Made by a program: the position numbers and the translations under genes | Notes under the pieces: generated by a model | Told to the model about the DNA's origin: nothing | Seen by the model: only the letters and a program-made list of their open reading frames with translations | Database searches by the model: none | Shown here: positions 1-5,427 of the stretch, piece by piece | Numbering within the stretch: position 1 is the first letter of the stretch | Layout: each line of letters opens with the position of its first letter | Origin: JAAYRQ01 sp035647815 | Lineage (GTDB): Bacteria > Bacillota > Syntrophomonadia > Syntrophomonadales > Syntrophomonadaceae | Direction: 5' to 3' | NCBI GenBank assembly: GCA_035647815.1 | Contig: DASRMR010000048.1 | Span: forward strand, 1-7,086 | Length of the DNA stretch: 7,086 nt

Positions 1-1004
1 ATATTAAGATCTTCATTATTAGGGATAAAGGGATAATTACGCAGAGGTTGATTAACTCTTTCATTGGCAAAAGGCCTATTACAAGCAACCATCCCGTCTT
101 CACCCGGACAACCTGAAGTCATAAAAGCAATTCCTTCTTTAATCGTATCCTCAATATCAATTCCAAAATCAGTAATCTGTCCATGACTATTGAACTTAAT
201 CATCTTGAGATCATGGTTTTTATCATTAATTAAGTATCTCGCTAATTGAACTCGTCTATACTGACCTAAAGGTGGCTGTGGATGATTTTGCATAGGACTA
301 CCTGCTTCAGGATAAAATGAAAATAAATGAGTCAATACCTTATGTTCATGAGCATAAGAAATGGTTTGCACTATCTCTTGTTCAGTCTCACCTAATCCTA
401 CTATTAAATGAATACCGACCATATATGGGCCATAAATCTCTACTGCATCCTCCATAGACTTCCAATAGTTTTCCCATTTATGAGGTCCCTTTACTTCTTT
501 ACCTCTATATTTCTCGAAAAGCTCTGGAATAGCTGCGTCTACTGCTACACCTATGCGTTCAGTTCCTGCCTGTTTAAGTTTGACTAAATCTTCTTTACCA
601 TTCATAACCGTAGGTGAAATTAGTGCACTTACAGGTATATCCTTATTTTCTTTAGTAAATCTAGCAATTATATTACAACTATCTTCTATAGCTTGTGCAT
701 GAGTTATCATAGACAAGCACATTCTTTTAAAAGGATGTCTATAAACTTTTAATTGATGTAAAACATCATCCATTGAATAGGTAGGCCATTTTACTCTAAT
801 AAAAGTTTCACTAGTATCAAAATCGCGATCGCGGTTCAATCCACAATAGCTACAGGCAGCTCTACATCCTGAAGTATAGTTTAAAAGCAAATTGAGACAT
901 GTGCTTTGGGCATCGCGTAAAAATTTTCCTCGTTCTAAACCTAGACACATGGCTCCTGCCAAACTAGTCTGAATATATTGTGGGCTTTGTCTTATGTTTT
1001 GCAT
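1..1004 (-). CDS. LipS-like radical SAM protein, probable lipoyl synthase subunit (3' end cut by window edge)
   Basis: The frame is open from an ATG at 1004 to the left edge, giving 334 residues without a stop. It has a radical SAM CxxxCxxC motif at Cys47, Cys51 and Cys54 (TSGCRAACSYCGL), which would bind the SAM-cleaving 4Fe-4S cluster. Extra cysteines at 20 and 36, and a C-terminal FMTSGCPG...ACNRPF.NE block with Cys299 and Cys308, could hold an auxiliary cluster. This is the layout of biotin-synthase-like radical SAM proteins rather than classical LipA, whose auxiliary cluster motif is N-terminal. By family knowledge, LipS1 and LipS2 together insert two sulfurs into octanoyl-lysine. Placement just after a lipoyl carrier and ligase genes fits that role. 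I cannot tell LipS1 from LipS2. The start has AAGGAGG eight bases upstream and lies 20 bases after the previous stop, so it is probably cotranscribed. A partner LipS gene is likely beyond the edge. Confidence 0.8.
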   Translation of the reverse strand, partial: MQNIRQSPQYIQTSLAGAMCLGLERGKFLRDAQSTCLNLLLNYTSGCRAACSYCGLNRDRDFDTSETFIRVKWPTYSMDDVLHQLKVYRHPFKRMCLSMITHAQAIEDSCNIIARFTKENKDIPVSALISPTVMNGKEDLVKLKQAGTERIGVAVDAAIPELFEKYRGKEVKGPHKWENYWKSMEDAVEIYGPYMVGIHLIVGLGETEQEIVQTISYAHEHKVLTHLFSFYPEAGSPMQNHPQPPLGQYRRVQLARYLINDKNHDLKMIKFNSHGQITDFGIDIEDTIKEGIAFMTSGCPGEDGMVACNRPFANERVNQPLRNYPFIPNNEDLN

Positions 1005-1024
1005 GATTAATGCCTCCTTATGAG

Positions 1025-2113
1025 TTAAATATCTGTTTGTCGTTCTGCTTGCGCGATAGCTGCTAATACTGCTTGTACAAAATCTTCCGGTGTCACACCA
1101 GGAATAGTTGCATGATGCTGTTCAAAAAAACCAAACATATTCTTTCTTAGATCATCAGCCAAAGGACTACTATTTTTTAAATGTGCTTCTAAATCTAGAA
1201 TGATTCTAGAAGGATAAGCAAAAAAATCACCTGTGATAAAAACCGTCTTTATTACTTCACGATTAATATCCAAGCGTAAAGATACTCTTATTAATCCACC
1301 ACTAGCCTTGTAATCTACAGTAGATAAATCCACATTTTCCTCTAGATGCCTTTTACTATAAATCCAATTATCAGATTCAAACATAGGCAAATATTTTTCT
1401 AATCTAGCTTCTTCTTCTCTAATTAAGGAATCAGCTTCCAAGGAAATTTCTAATGTTTCTTGGAAACCATAAATCAAAGCATCCTTAATTTTTTCAATAG
1501 GTGGGACATAGCCCAGAATTTCCCGGACTGAGATAACTCGTTTTTTAAATGATATAACATCTTTATCTGACAGTTTTTCTACTGGAAGCTTTAAACAAGC
1601 TAGCATAGTGTCTACATCAAAATCTATTAGTAAAGATCCGTGATATAAAAAGGCATTCCCAAATTCTGTTCCACCAGTACCAGATATTTTACGTCCTTCT
1701 ACCTCTATATCATTTTGTGGTCGAAACTTGGCATTAATGCCTAATTTTTTCAAACTAACTATAGCACTTTCGCACATCAAACTATATAAATCTTCCATTT
1801 TTTTAGGAATCCCAGGAGAATTCTTTAAAGCGAAAATCTCCCAACCTAATTGACTTTCATCTAAATATATAGCTCCGCCTCCAGTAATACGGCGGTTAAT
1901 ATCAATTCCATTATGCCTGCAATATTCTTCTTCTATCTCTAAATCGATTGATTGGTGATATCCAACTAAAGCACAGTGGGGTTTGAATTGTAAAAAGCGA
2001 AAAGTATTTGGCACTAATTCTTCACTACGGCTTTCTATTATTACTTTATCTATAGCCATATTATATGAAGCAGGTCTAGCACCTAGATCTAATAGTCGCC
2101 AAGTATCACTCAT
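1025..2113 (-). CDS. lplA: Lipoate-protein ligase family protein with C-terminal accessory domain (copy 1)
   Basis: This 362-residue protein has the biotin/lipoate ligase fold and is the most canonical of the three here. Visible marks are an N-terminal WRLLD.G..S.NMAIDK segment, the RRITGGGAIY lipoate-binding loop (Arg74, Arg75, Gly78-80), and NDIEVEGRKISG with the expected catalytic Lys142. A C-terminal region (about 265-345) carries YKASGGLIRV and ITGDFFAYP, typical of the accessory domain needed for lipoate activation, so adenylating ligase activity is plausible. By family knowledge it attaches lipoate or octanoate to the lysine of a carrier protein. The likely acceptor is the GcvH-like protein encoded immediately upstream: the ATG of this gene overlaps that gene's stop by 8 bases (ATGAGTGA), suggesting coupled translation. 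Its C-terminal PGVTPEDFVQAV segment recurs in the 3525-4571 copy. An octanoyltransferase role cannot be excluded. Confidence 0.88.
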   Translation of the reverse strand: MSDTWRLLDLGARPASYNMAIDKVIIESRSEELVPNTFRFLQFKPHCALVGYHQSIDLEIEEEYCRHNGIDINRRITGGGAIYLDESQLGWEIFALKNSPGIPKKMEDLYSLMCESAIVSLKKLGINAKFRPQNDIEVEGRKISGTGGTEFGNAFLYHGSLLIDFDVDTMLACLKLPVEKLSDKDVISFKKRVISVREILGYVPPIEKIKDALIYGFQETLEISLEADSLIREEEARLEKYLPMFESDNWIYSKRHLEENVDLSTVDYKASGGLIRVSLRLDINREVIKTVFITGDFFAYPSRIILDLEAHLKNSSPLADDLRKNMFGFFEQHHATIPGVTPEDFVQAVLAAIAQAERQTDI

Positions 2114-2540
2114 ATATGCACGTTTCCTGCCTTTCTTTCTCCATTTGTTCTTCTACCCAAGTAATATATTCAGCGCTATTCATAAGAGTTTCTACCTGGT
2201 TAATATTTTCAACTTTTAAACGTAATAGCCAACCCTTTTCATAAGGGTCTTGATTTACTATACGTGGCTTTAAAAGCACTTCTTTATTTTCTTCTATAGT
2301 TGTAACGTCAATAGGCGAATAAATCTTCCCTACCCATTTACCTGCTTCTATGGAACCTAATTCTCCTTTAGTAACTACAGGAATTCCTAATTCCTCCAGC
2401 TCTATATATAAAATATCTCCGATAGTACTTTGACCATAGTCAGTTAAACCGATAGTAGCTTCGTCACCCTCTATTTTCACCCAATAATTCCCTTTATCAT
2501 ATAATAAGTTATCTGGAATATTAGTTGGTAGTGTATCCAT
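2106..2540 (-). CDS. gcvH: GcvH/LbpA-like lipoyl carrier protein
   Basis: This 144-residue protein has the H-protein fold signature: IGLTDYGQSTIGDILYIEL, then IEAGKW..KIYSPID, then the C-terminal VNQDPYEKGWLLRL block. The lipoyl acceptor is predicted to be Lys68 in IEAGKW, at the place of the ESVKA lysine in glycine-cleavage H proteins. The Glu is kept, but the residues around the lysine differ from the usual motif. The protein is about 15 residues longer than a standard H protein, with a charged tail ending in Cys141. No glycine cleavage P or T genes are in view. The gene is surrounded by ligases, a LipS-like protein and hdrBC, so a dedicated lipoate-binding protein (LbpA) of an Hdr-like system fits better than glycine cleavage. 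A strong AAAGGGG site precedes the ATG. The gene follows the upstream ligase by 20 bases and overlaps the downstream one by 8. Carrier identity is firm; LbpA versus GcvH role is inferred. Confidence 0.88.
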   Translation of the reverse strand: MDTLPTNIPDNLLYDKGNYWVKIEGDEATIGLTDYGQSTIGDILYIELEELGIPVVTKGELGSIEAGKWVGKIYSPIDVTTIEENKEVLLKPRIVNQDPYEKGWLLRLKVENINQVETLMNSAEYITWVEEQMEKERQETCIYE

Positions 2541-2560
2541 TATTAAACCCCTTTCATTTT

Positions 2561-3502
2561 TTAACCATTTGGCTCTAATAGTAATTCCGACAAAAACAAA
2601 CCTTCATATACTTCTTTTTTTGCTTTAATTTCTTTCCCATTATCTATTAAATAATATTCTTCTACAATATCATCTCTTACTAATGCTACAAAACTTTTTG
2701 TTTTTGTCTGCCCTTCATGTAGGTATAAACCTTCGGTAATTTTAACCATTCGATTAACAGTTTTACGCCCCCGTTTTTCCAACCATTTGGAGGACGTAAG
2801 TTTATCACGAAATTGTAAAGCCGTTTCGTGTAGTTGCCTATCTACCTTTTTAGGTGTTAGGCTAGCAAATATTTTTGAATATTCGTATTCTAATAAACTC
2901 GCTATGTGATCATAACTAGGAAGTTTATCTGACCAATCACTTACAGTCGTCATATTATTTCGCATCGACTTAGCTAAACATTCCTTATAACGAAAATTAG
3001 GACTCCTTAGTAAATTAGCCATAGTATTGTAATTAAAATCTAAGAGAATATTACCTACAAAAGCTACGCCAAGACCAATATCTCCTGCTGCATTCCCCGA
3101 ACATTTAGCACCTTTAGCTACCAAGTCTGCGGGTGGCTTATACTCTGCTGGAACGCCCAATTTTCGGTATACTTCAATCGGCGCCTCTAAAAATGTGCGG
3201 TAAAATCTTTCTCGGCGAAATGGCAGTTTTTCATTATCTTGTCTTAAAACTAACTGATAAAATATCTGTTTACTATCGAGATATACAACCCCACCACCTG
3301 TTTCTCTTCGTAAAGTTGGTATCTGGTTTTGTTTGCAAAACTCTAAGTCTACCTCTTGATTAAGATCATCATGTATACCTAAACAAATATAGGGTGAATT
3401 AGGAGCACAGACAATTACTCCTTCCCGTCCTAAATGAGCTAAAGCATGGTAATAACACTGAGATTCCCACCAGCTTACATAACCTAAATTATAAAAATCC
3501 AT
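2561..3502 (-). CDS. Divergent lipoate-protein ligase-like protein (copy 2, start revised)
   Basis: With the start at 3502 this is a 313-residue ligase-fold protein. It keeps the binding loop LRRETGGGVVYLD (Arg65, Arg66, Gly69-71) and a lysine at the catalytic position, Lys133. The surrounding motif has changed: PPADLVAKGAKCSG replaces the usual NDI...GRKISG, with a cysteine next to the lysine. The N-terminal NMA.D helix motif is also gone (SQCYYHALAHL). The C-terminal part lacks the GGLI and GDFF.YP motifs of the other two copies and ends in a different acidic segment, so its activity may differ (for example octanoyl or lipoyl transfer). Shared features (LDFxxxxM, NMTT) place it closer to the 3525-4571 copy. 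The ATG at 3502 has AAGGTG five bases upstream. The alternative TTG at 3520 has no ribosome site and would lie almost on the previous stop, so I reject it. It lies 22 bases after copy 3. Confidence 0.82.
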   Translation of the reverse strand: MDFYNLGYVSWWESQCYYHALAHLGREGVIVCAPNSPYICLGIHDDLNQEVDLEFCKQNQIPTLRRETGGGVVYLDSKQIFYQLVLRQDNEKLPFRRERFYRTFLEAPIEVYRKLGVPAEYKPPADLVAKGAKCSGNAAGDIGLGVAFVGNILLDFNYNTMANLLRSPNFRYKECLAKSMRNNMTTVSDWSDKLPSYDHIASLLEYEYSKIFASLTPKKVDRQLHETALQFRDKLTSSKWLEKRGRKTVNRMVKITEGLYLHEGQTKTKSFVALVRDDIVEEYYLIDNGKEIKAKKEVYEGLFLSELLLEPNG

Positions 3503-3505
3503 AAT

Positions 3506-3513
3506 ATCACCTT
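3506..3513 (-). promoter_or_regulatory. Ribosome binding site deciding the start of ligase copy 2
   Basis: Read on the minus strand, AAGGTGAT lies directly before ATT-ATG, placing AAGGTG five bases from the ATG at 3502. The longer reading from TTG at 3520 would place this site inside the coding sequence and has no Shine-Dalgarno sequence of its own. Confidence 0.7.
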
Positions 3514-3524
3514 GCCTCAAACTT

Positions 3525-4571
3525 TTATTTAGTTTCGGAAAAAATAGCCTGACAAATATCTTGAGGATTTACACCTGGCATCTCAAGGTCAAGCTCACTA
3601 AACATCTTATCAATCTGCTGTTTTACTGCTTCAGGATTAAAAAGAACCCCTTGCAAACTTTCTGCTAATAAAGGAAGACTATTCTTAGGGTAAAATGTAA
3701 AATCACCATTCAGTTGTAAAGACTCAATATAACCGTCACGAATTACAGAAGTAGCTTGTATTAACCCACCTGGAGCTTTATACATACCTTGTTTCATACT
3801 AACTCCTGCTCCTATTTGTAACTGGCTTTGTTTACGACTATTACGATGTAAAAATTCTTCTGTTTTAAAATCCTGTCCGAGCACTCTAGCTACATCCCAA
3901 GCATCATTTGGAACCTCACTAGGTGTAAGCGGACCTACAACCTTGCTAAAGTTTTTAATTAATAGATCTATAACCTTTTCGCGGTCTGGTATCTGACCCA
4001 ACTCTCTTTTTAATGTAGTCATGTTTTCTTCCATCGTCTTATACATTTTGTCACGGAATTTTTCATCTGGAACTTTTAGCACATGAGTCATAAGTTCAAA
4101 GTCAAAATCTAATAATATTCCTCCCACAAAAACTGTACATTCTTCTATATCTCCTCCACCTTCACCCGCAATTTTTCTACCTTCATCAGTGATGATATCA
4201 TTAATCGGTTTGAACTTAGTAGCCACACCAAGATCAGCGTAAGTGTCTATTGCAGGTTGCGAGAATTTCTGGTAAAGCTGGTCTATACTACCTGGTAATA
4301 GAGGGTTATCCTTTTTTAAAATAAGCTGATAAAAAATTTGATTTCTATCTAGTAATGTAGTACCTCCGCCTAGTTCGCGACGCATAATTGATATCCCATT
4401 ATTAGCACAATAATCAAGATCTACTCCATCTAAGTCTTGAAAATATCCTAAACTAACTATAGGGTTTTCAGGGGATACCAAAACTAGTGACTCTATATCT
4501 AATCTTGCTAAGGCATGAAATAATAACATTGAATATTGGTCAGGTAAAAAACCAGCATTAAAAACTAACAT
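3525..4571 (-). CDS. Lipoate-protein ligase family protein with C-terminal accessory domain (copy 3)
   Basis: This 348-residue protein is first in the lipoate gene block. It shows the ligase loop as RRELGGGTTLLD (Arg64, Arg65, Gly68-70), with Leu where canonical ligases have Thr. The catalytic segment is NDIITDEGRKIAG with Lys133. A C-terminal accessory domain carries YKAPGGLIQAT (Gly268-269) and LNGDFTFYP (about 288-296). It ends with PGVNPQDICQAI, a tail shared with the 1025-2113 copy. The N-terminus is short, and the NMA.D motif is replaced by SMLLFHALARL, as in copy 2. By family knowledge it should activate lipoate or octanoate and transfer it to a carrier lysine. The altered loop could mean a different acyl substrate or acceptor. 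AAAGGCGG lies seven bases before the ATG, and a candidate promoter lies about 60 bases upstream. The next gene follows after 22 bases, so this gene probably opens an operon of five or more genes. Confidence 0.87.
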   Translation of the reverse strand: MLVFNAGFLPDQYSMLLFHALARLDIESLVLVSPENPIVSLGYFQDLDGVDLDYCANNGISIMRRELGGGTTLLDRNQIFYQLILKKDNPLLPGSIDQLYQKFSQPAIDTYADLGVATKFKPINDIITDEGRKIAGEGGGDIEECTVFVGGILLDFDFELMTHVLKVPDEKFRDKMYKTMEENMTTLKRELGQIPDREKVIDLLIKNFSKVVGPLTPSEVPNDAWDVARVLGQDFKTEEFLHRNSRKQSQLQIGAGVSMKQGMYKAPGGLIQATSVIRDGYIESLQLNGDFTFYPKNSLPLLAESLQGVLFNPEAVKQQIDKMFSELDLEMPGVNPQDICQAIFSETK

Positions 4572-4879
4572 TGAATTACCGCCTTTCTTTATTTTAAATG
4601 TGGAATTGATGTTAAGTTAAAACTATCACTGTACCTATAAAGGAGTCTAAATTAAATGTAAATTCATCCAAAATTAAAACCTATGATTGCTGAGTAAGCA
4701 CACATGCAATTAAAGCGAACTACCTACCAATATATCAACTAAAACCATAATTATTGTGTTTTCACCACCCTAACCTGGATTTCACTTTGTTCATCTTTTC
4801 ATCTTTTCATCTGTTTCCCCCTCTTTAATCGTTTTCTCGGTCTTCACAACTGTTTTCCTTTCCTAAATATCTATTAAGA
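4572..4879. other. Gene-free spacer between the terminator and the lipoate gene block
   Basis: About 300 bases follow the terminator with no convincing gene. Reading frames here are under 20 codons. The 4790-4865 part is purine-rich on the minus strand and contains a short tandem repeat of CATCTTTT (plus strand 4792-4799 and 4800-4807, then CATCT again). The candidate promoter sits at 4634-4662. I see no inverted repeat strong enough to call an operator. Its length suggests a long 5' leader or room for upstream regulatory sites. Confidence 0.5.
4634..4662 (-). promoter_or_regulatory. Candidate SigA-type promoter for the lipoate gene block
   Basis: On the minus strand a TTTACA -35 box (4662-4657) is followed after 17 bases by TATAGG (4639-4634), about 60 bases before the first ligase ATG. 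The -35 matches five of six consensus positions and the -10 four of six. The genome is AT-rich, so chance matches are common. Support comes mainly from position: it lies after the terminator at 4880-4913 and before the first gene of the block. Confidence 0.4.
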
Positions 4880-4913
4880 AAACAAAAATCCTGACCTTCA
4901 TGTAAAGTCAGGA
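4880..4913 (-). terminator. Intrinsic terminator after the hdrBC transcript and RNA element
   Basis: On the minus strand TCCTGAC (4913-4907) pairs with GTCAGGA (4895-4889), extended by two A-T pairs past one mismatch, with a loop of about five bases. The tract TTTTTGTTTT follows at once. This is a classic Rho-independent terminator pointing with the genes. It begins only seven bases after the P1 stem of the structured RNA at 4921-5023, so it could be the switching part of an attenuator, or simply the operon end. Confidence 0.8.
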
Positions 4914-4920
4914 ATACATA

Positions 4921-5023
4921 TATATCTAACCCCCTTTTACAATAGGTAGGCATGCTGGTTTCCCTGCATACCCTGTGGGTAAATCCCAGGACTTTATATC
5001 ATAAACAACAGCCCTTAGATATA
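4921..5023 (-). ncRNA. Putative structured RNA with four-way junction (riboswitch-like, unassigned)
   Basis: Read on the minus strand, this 103-base stretch folds by eye into a closed multibranch structure. P1 is nine perfect pairs (TATATCTAA at 5023-5015 with TTAGATATA at 4929-4921). P2 is GGGC/GTCC plus a TTTAT/ATAAA tip at 5005-4993, with a five-base bulge. P3 is TGGG/CCCA around ATTTA (4988-4976). P4 (4972-4949) is GGTATGC/GCATGCC with an A-A mismatch and a GG-GAAA-CC cap, a GNRA tetraloop. An intrinsic terminator follows seven bases later, the usual architecture of a transcription-controlling riboswitch. It matches no riboswitch consensus I can recall (SAM, TPP, cobalamin, FMN, glycine, T-box, Moco, c-di-GMP checked by eye) and lacks tRNA T-loop features. 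It begins about 40 bases after the hdrC stop. It could be an aptamer for the downstream lipoate genes, a small RNA, or a 3' UTR structure. Covariation has not been tested. Confidence 0.5.
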
Positions 5024-5064
5024 AAAACTCGGAGAGTATTTTACTTATTCACTTTTTTTATTTA

Positions 5065-5427
5065 TTAGCCTAGTAGATAGGCAATAGTAGTTTCATCTAA
5101 TAAATTAAACTTGTCTAAACCTTGGTCAACTCTAGACTCGAGAACATCTTCATCAATAGGTAAACAAAAACCACATTGCTTTACATTTGCTATTCCTACA
5201 TTAATCGCTTCGGGTGATTTAAGAAGACGTTGTAATGTAAGTTTTCCTTCCATGATATTGACTTCTTGAAGACAATGTTCCTGACAATACCAACAGTTAG
5301 CACAGACCCAAGCAAGATCTTTGTTATTACTATCTCCACTTACAAACGATGTCAAAGATTCGAATCCAGCTTTTTCTATAAAGCAGTTCTCTTTACATAA
5401 GCCACATTTAATGCAGTCTTCAAACAT
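5065..5427 (-). CDS. hdrC: HdrC-like 4Fe-4S protein
   Basis: This soluble 120-residue protein has two CxxCxxCxxxC motifs: Cys5, 8, 11, 15 (CIKCGLCKENC) and Cys42, 45, 48, 52 (CANCWYCQEHC). Each would bind a cubane 4Fe-4S cluster. The usual proline after the second motif is replaced by Leu. A further Cys85-x-x-Cys88 pair is present. No membrane helix is visible, which argues against DsrM/HdrE-type subunits. By family knowledge HdrC wires electrons between HdrA or another donor and the noncubane clusters of HdrB. The gene overlaps hdrB by 8 bases (ATGTTTGA) and has GGCGGGTGAT before the ATG, suggesting coupled translation and a stoichiometric HdrBC pair. It is shorter than methanogen HdrC (about 185 residues). 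HdrA is not in this window. Annotation as a generic 4Fe-4S dicluster protein would also be fair. Confidence 0.88.
   Translation of the reverse strand: MFEDCIKCGLCKENCFIEKAGFESLTSFVSGDSNNKDLAWVCANCWYCQEHCLQEVNIMEGKLTLQRLLKSPEAINVGIANVKQCGFCLPIDEDVLESRVDQGLDKFNLLDETTIAYLLG

Noticed and set aside
1983..2219. Plus-strand open frame of 78 codons
   Set aside because: It lies opposite the 5' end of ligase copy 1 and the carrier gene, both clearly real on the minus strand. Its translation is low-complexity hydrophobic with no family features.
2106..2540. Ordinary glycine cleavage operon
   Set aside because: No GcvT or GcvP coding sequence is in the window, and the neighbours are ligases, a LipS-like protein and hdrBC.
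3133..3363. Plus-strand open frame of 76 codons
   Set aside because: It lies wholly antisense to ligase copy 2 over the conserved lysine and RRETGGG regions. No family features.
4790..4812. Tandem CATCTTTT copies as a CRISPR or iteron array
   Set aside because: Only two full copies and a partial third, eight bases each and without spacers. It is simple-sequence repetition.
4791..4847. Minus-strand 18-codon frame from GTG with AGGAAAGG nine bases upstream
   Set aside because: A ribosome site alone in a purine-rich stretch is weak evidence. The peptide is low-complexity and charged, with no sign of a leader-peptide codon run.
4921..5023. tRNA, T-box, SAM, cobalamin, FMN, glycine or Moco RNA for the structured element
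   Set aside because: The T-loop, T-box bulge and core consensus segments of these families, as I recall them, are not present. The cloverleaf-like outline alone is not enough.
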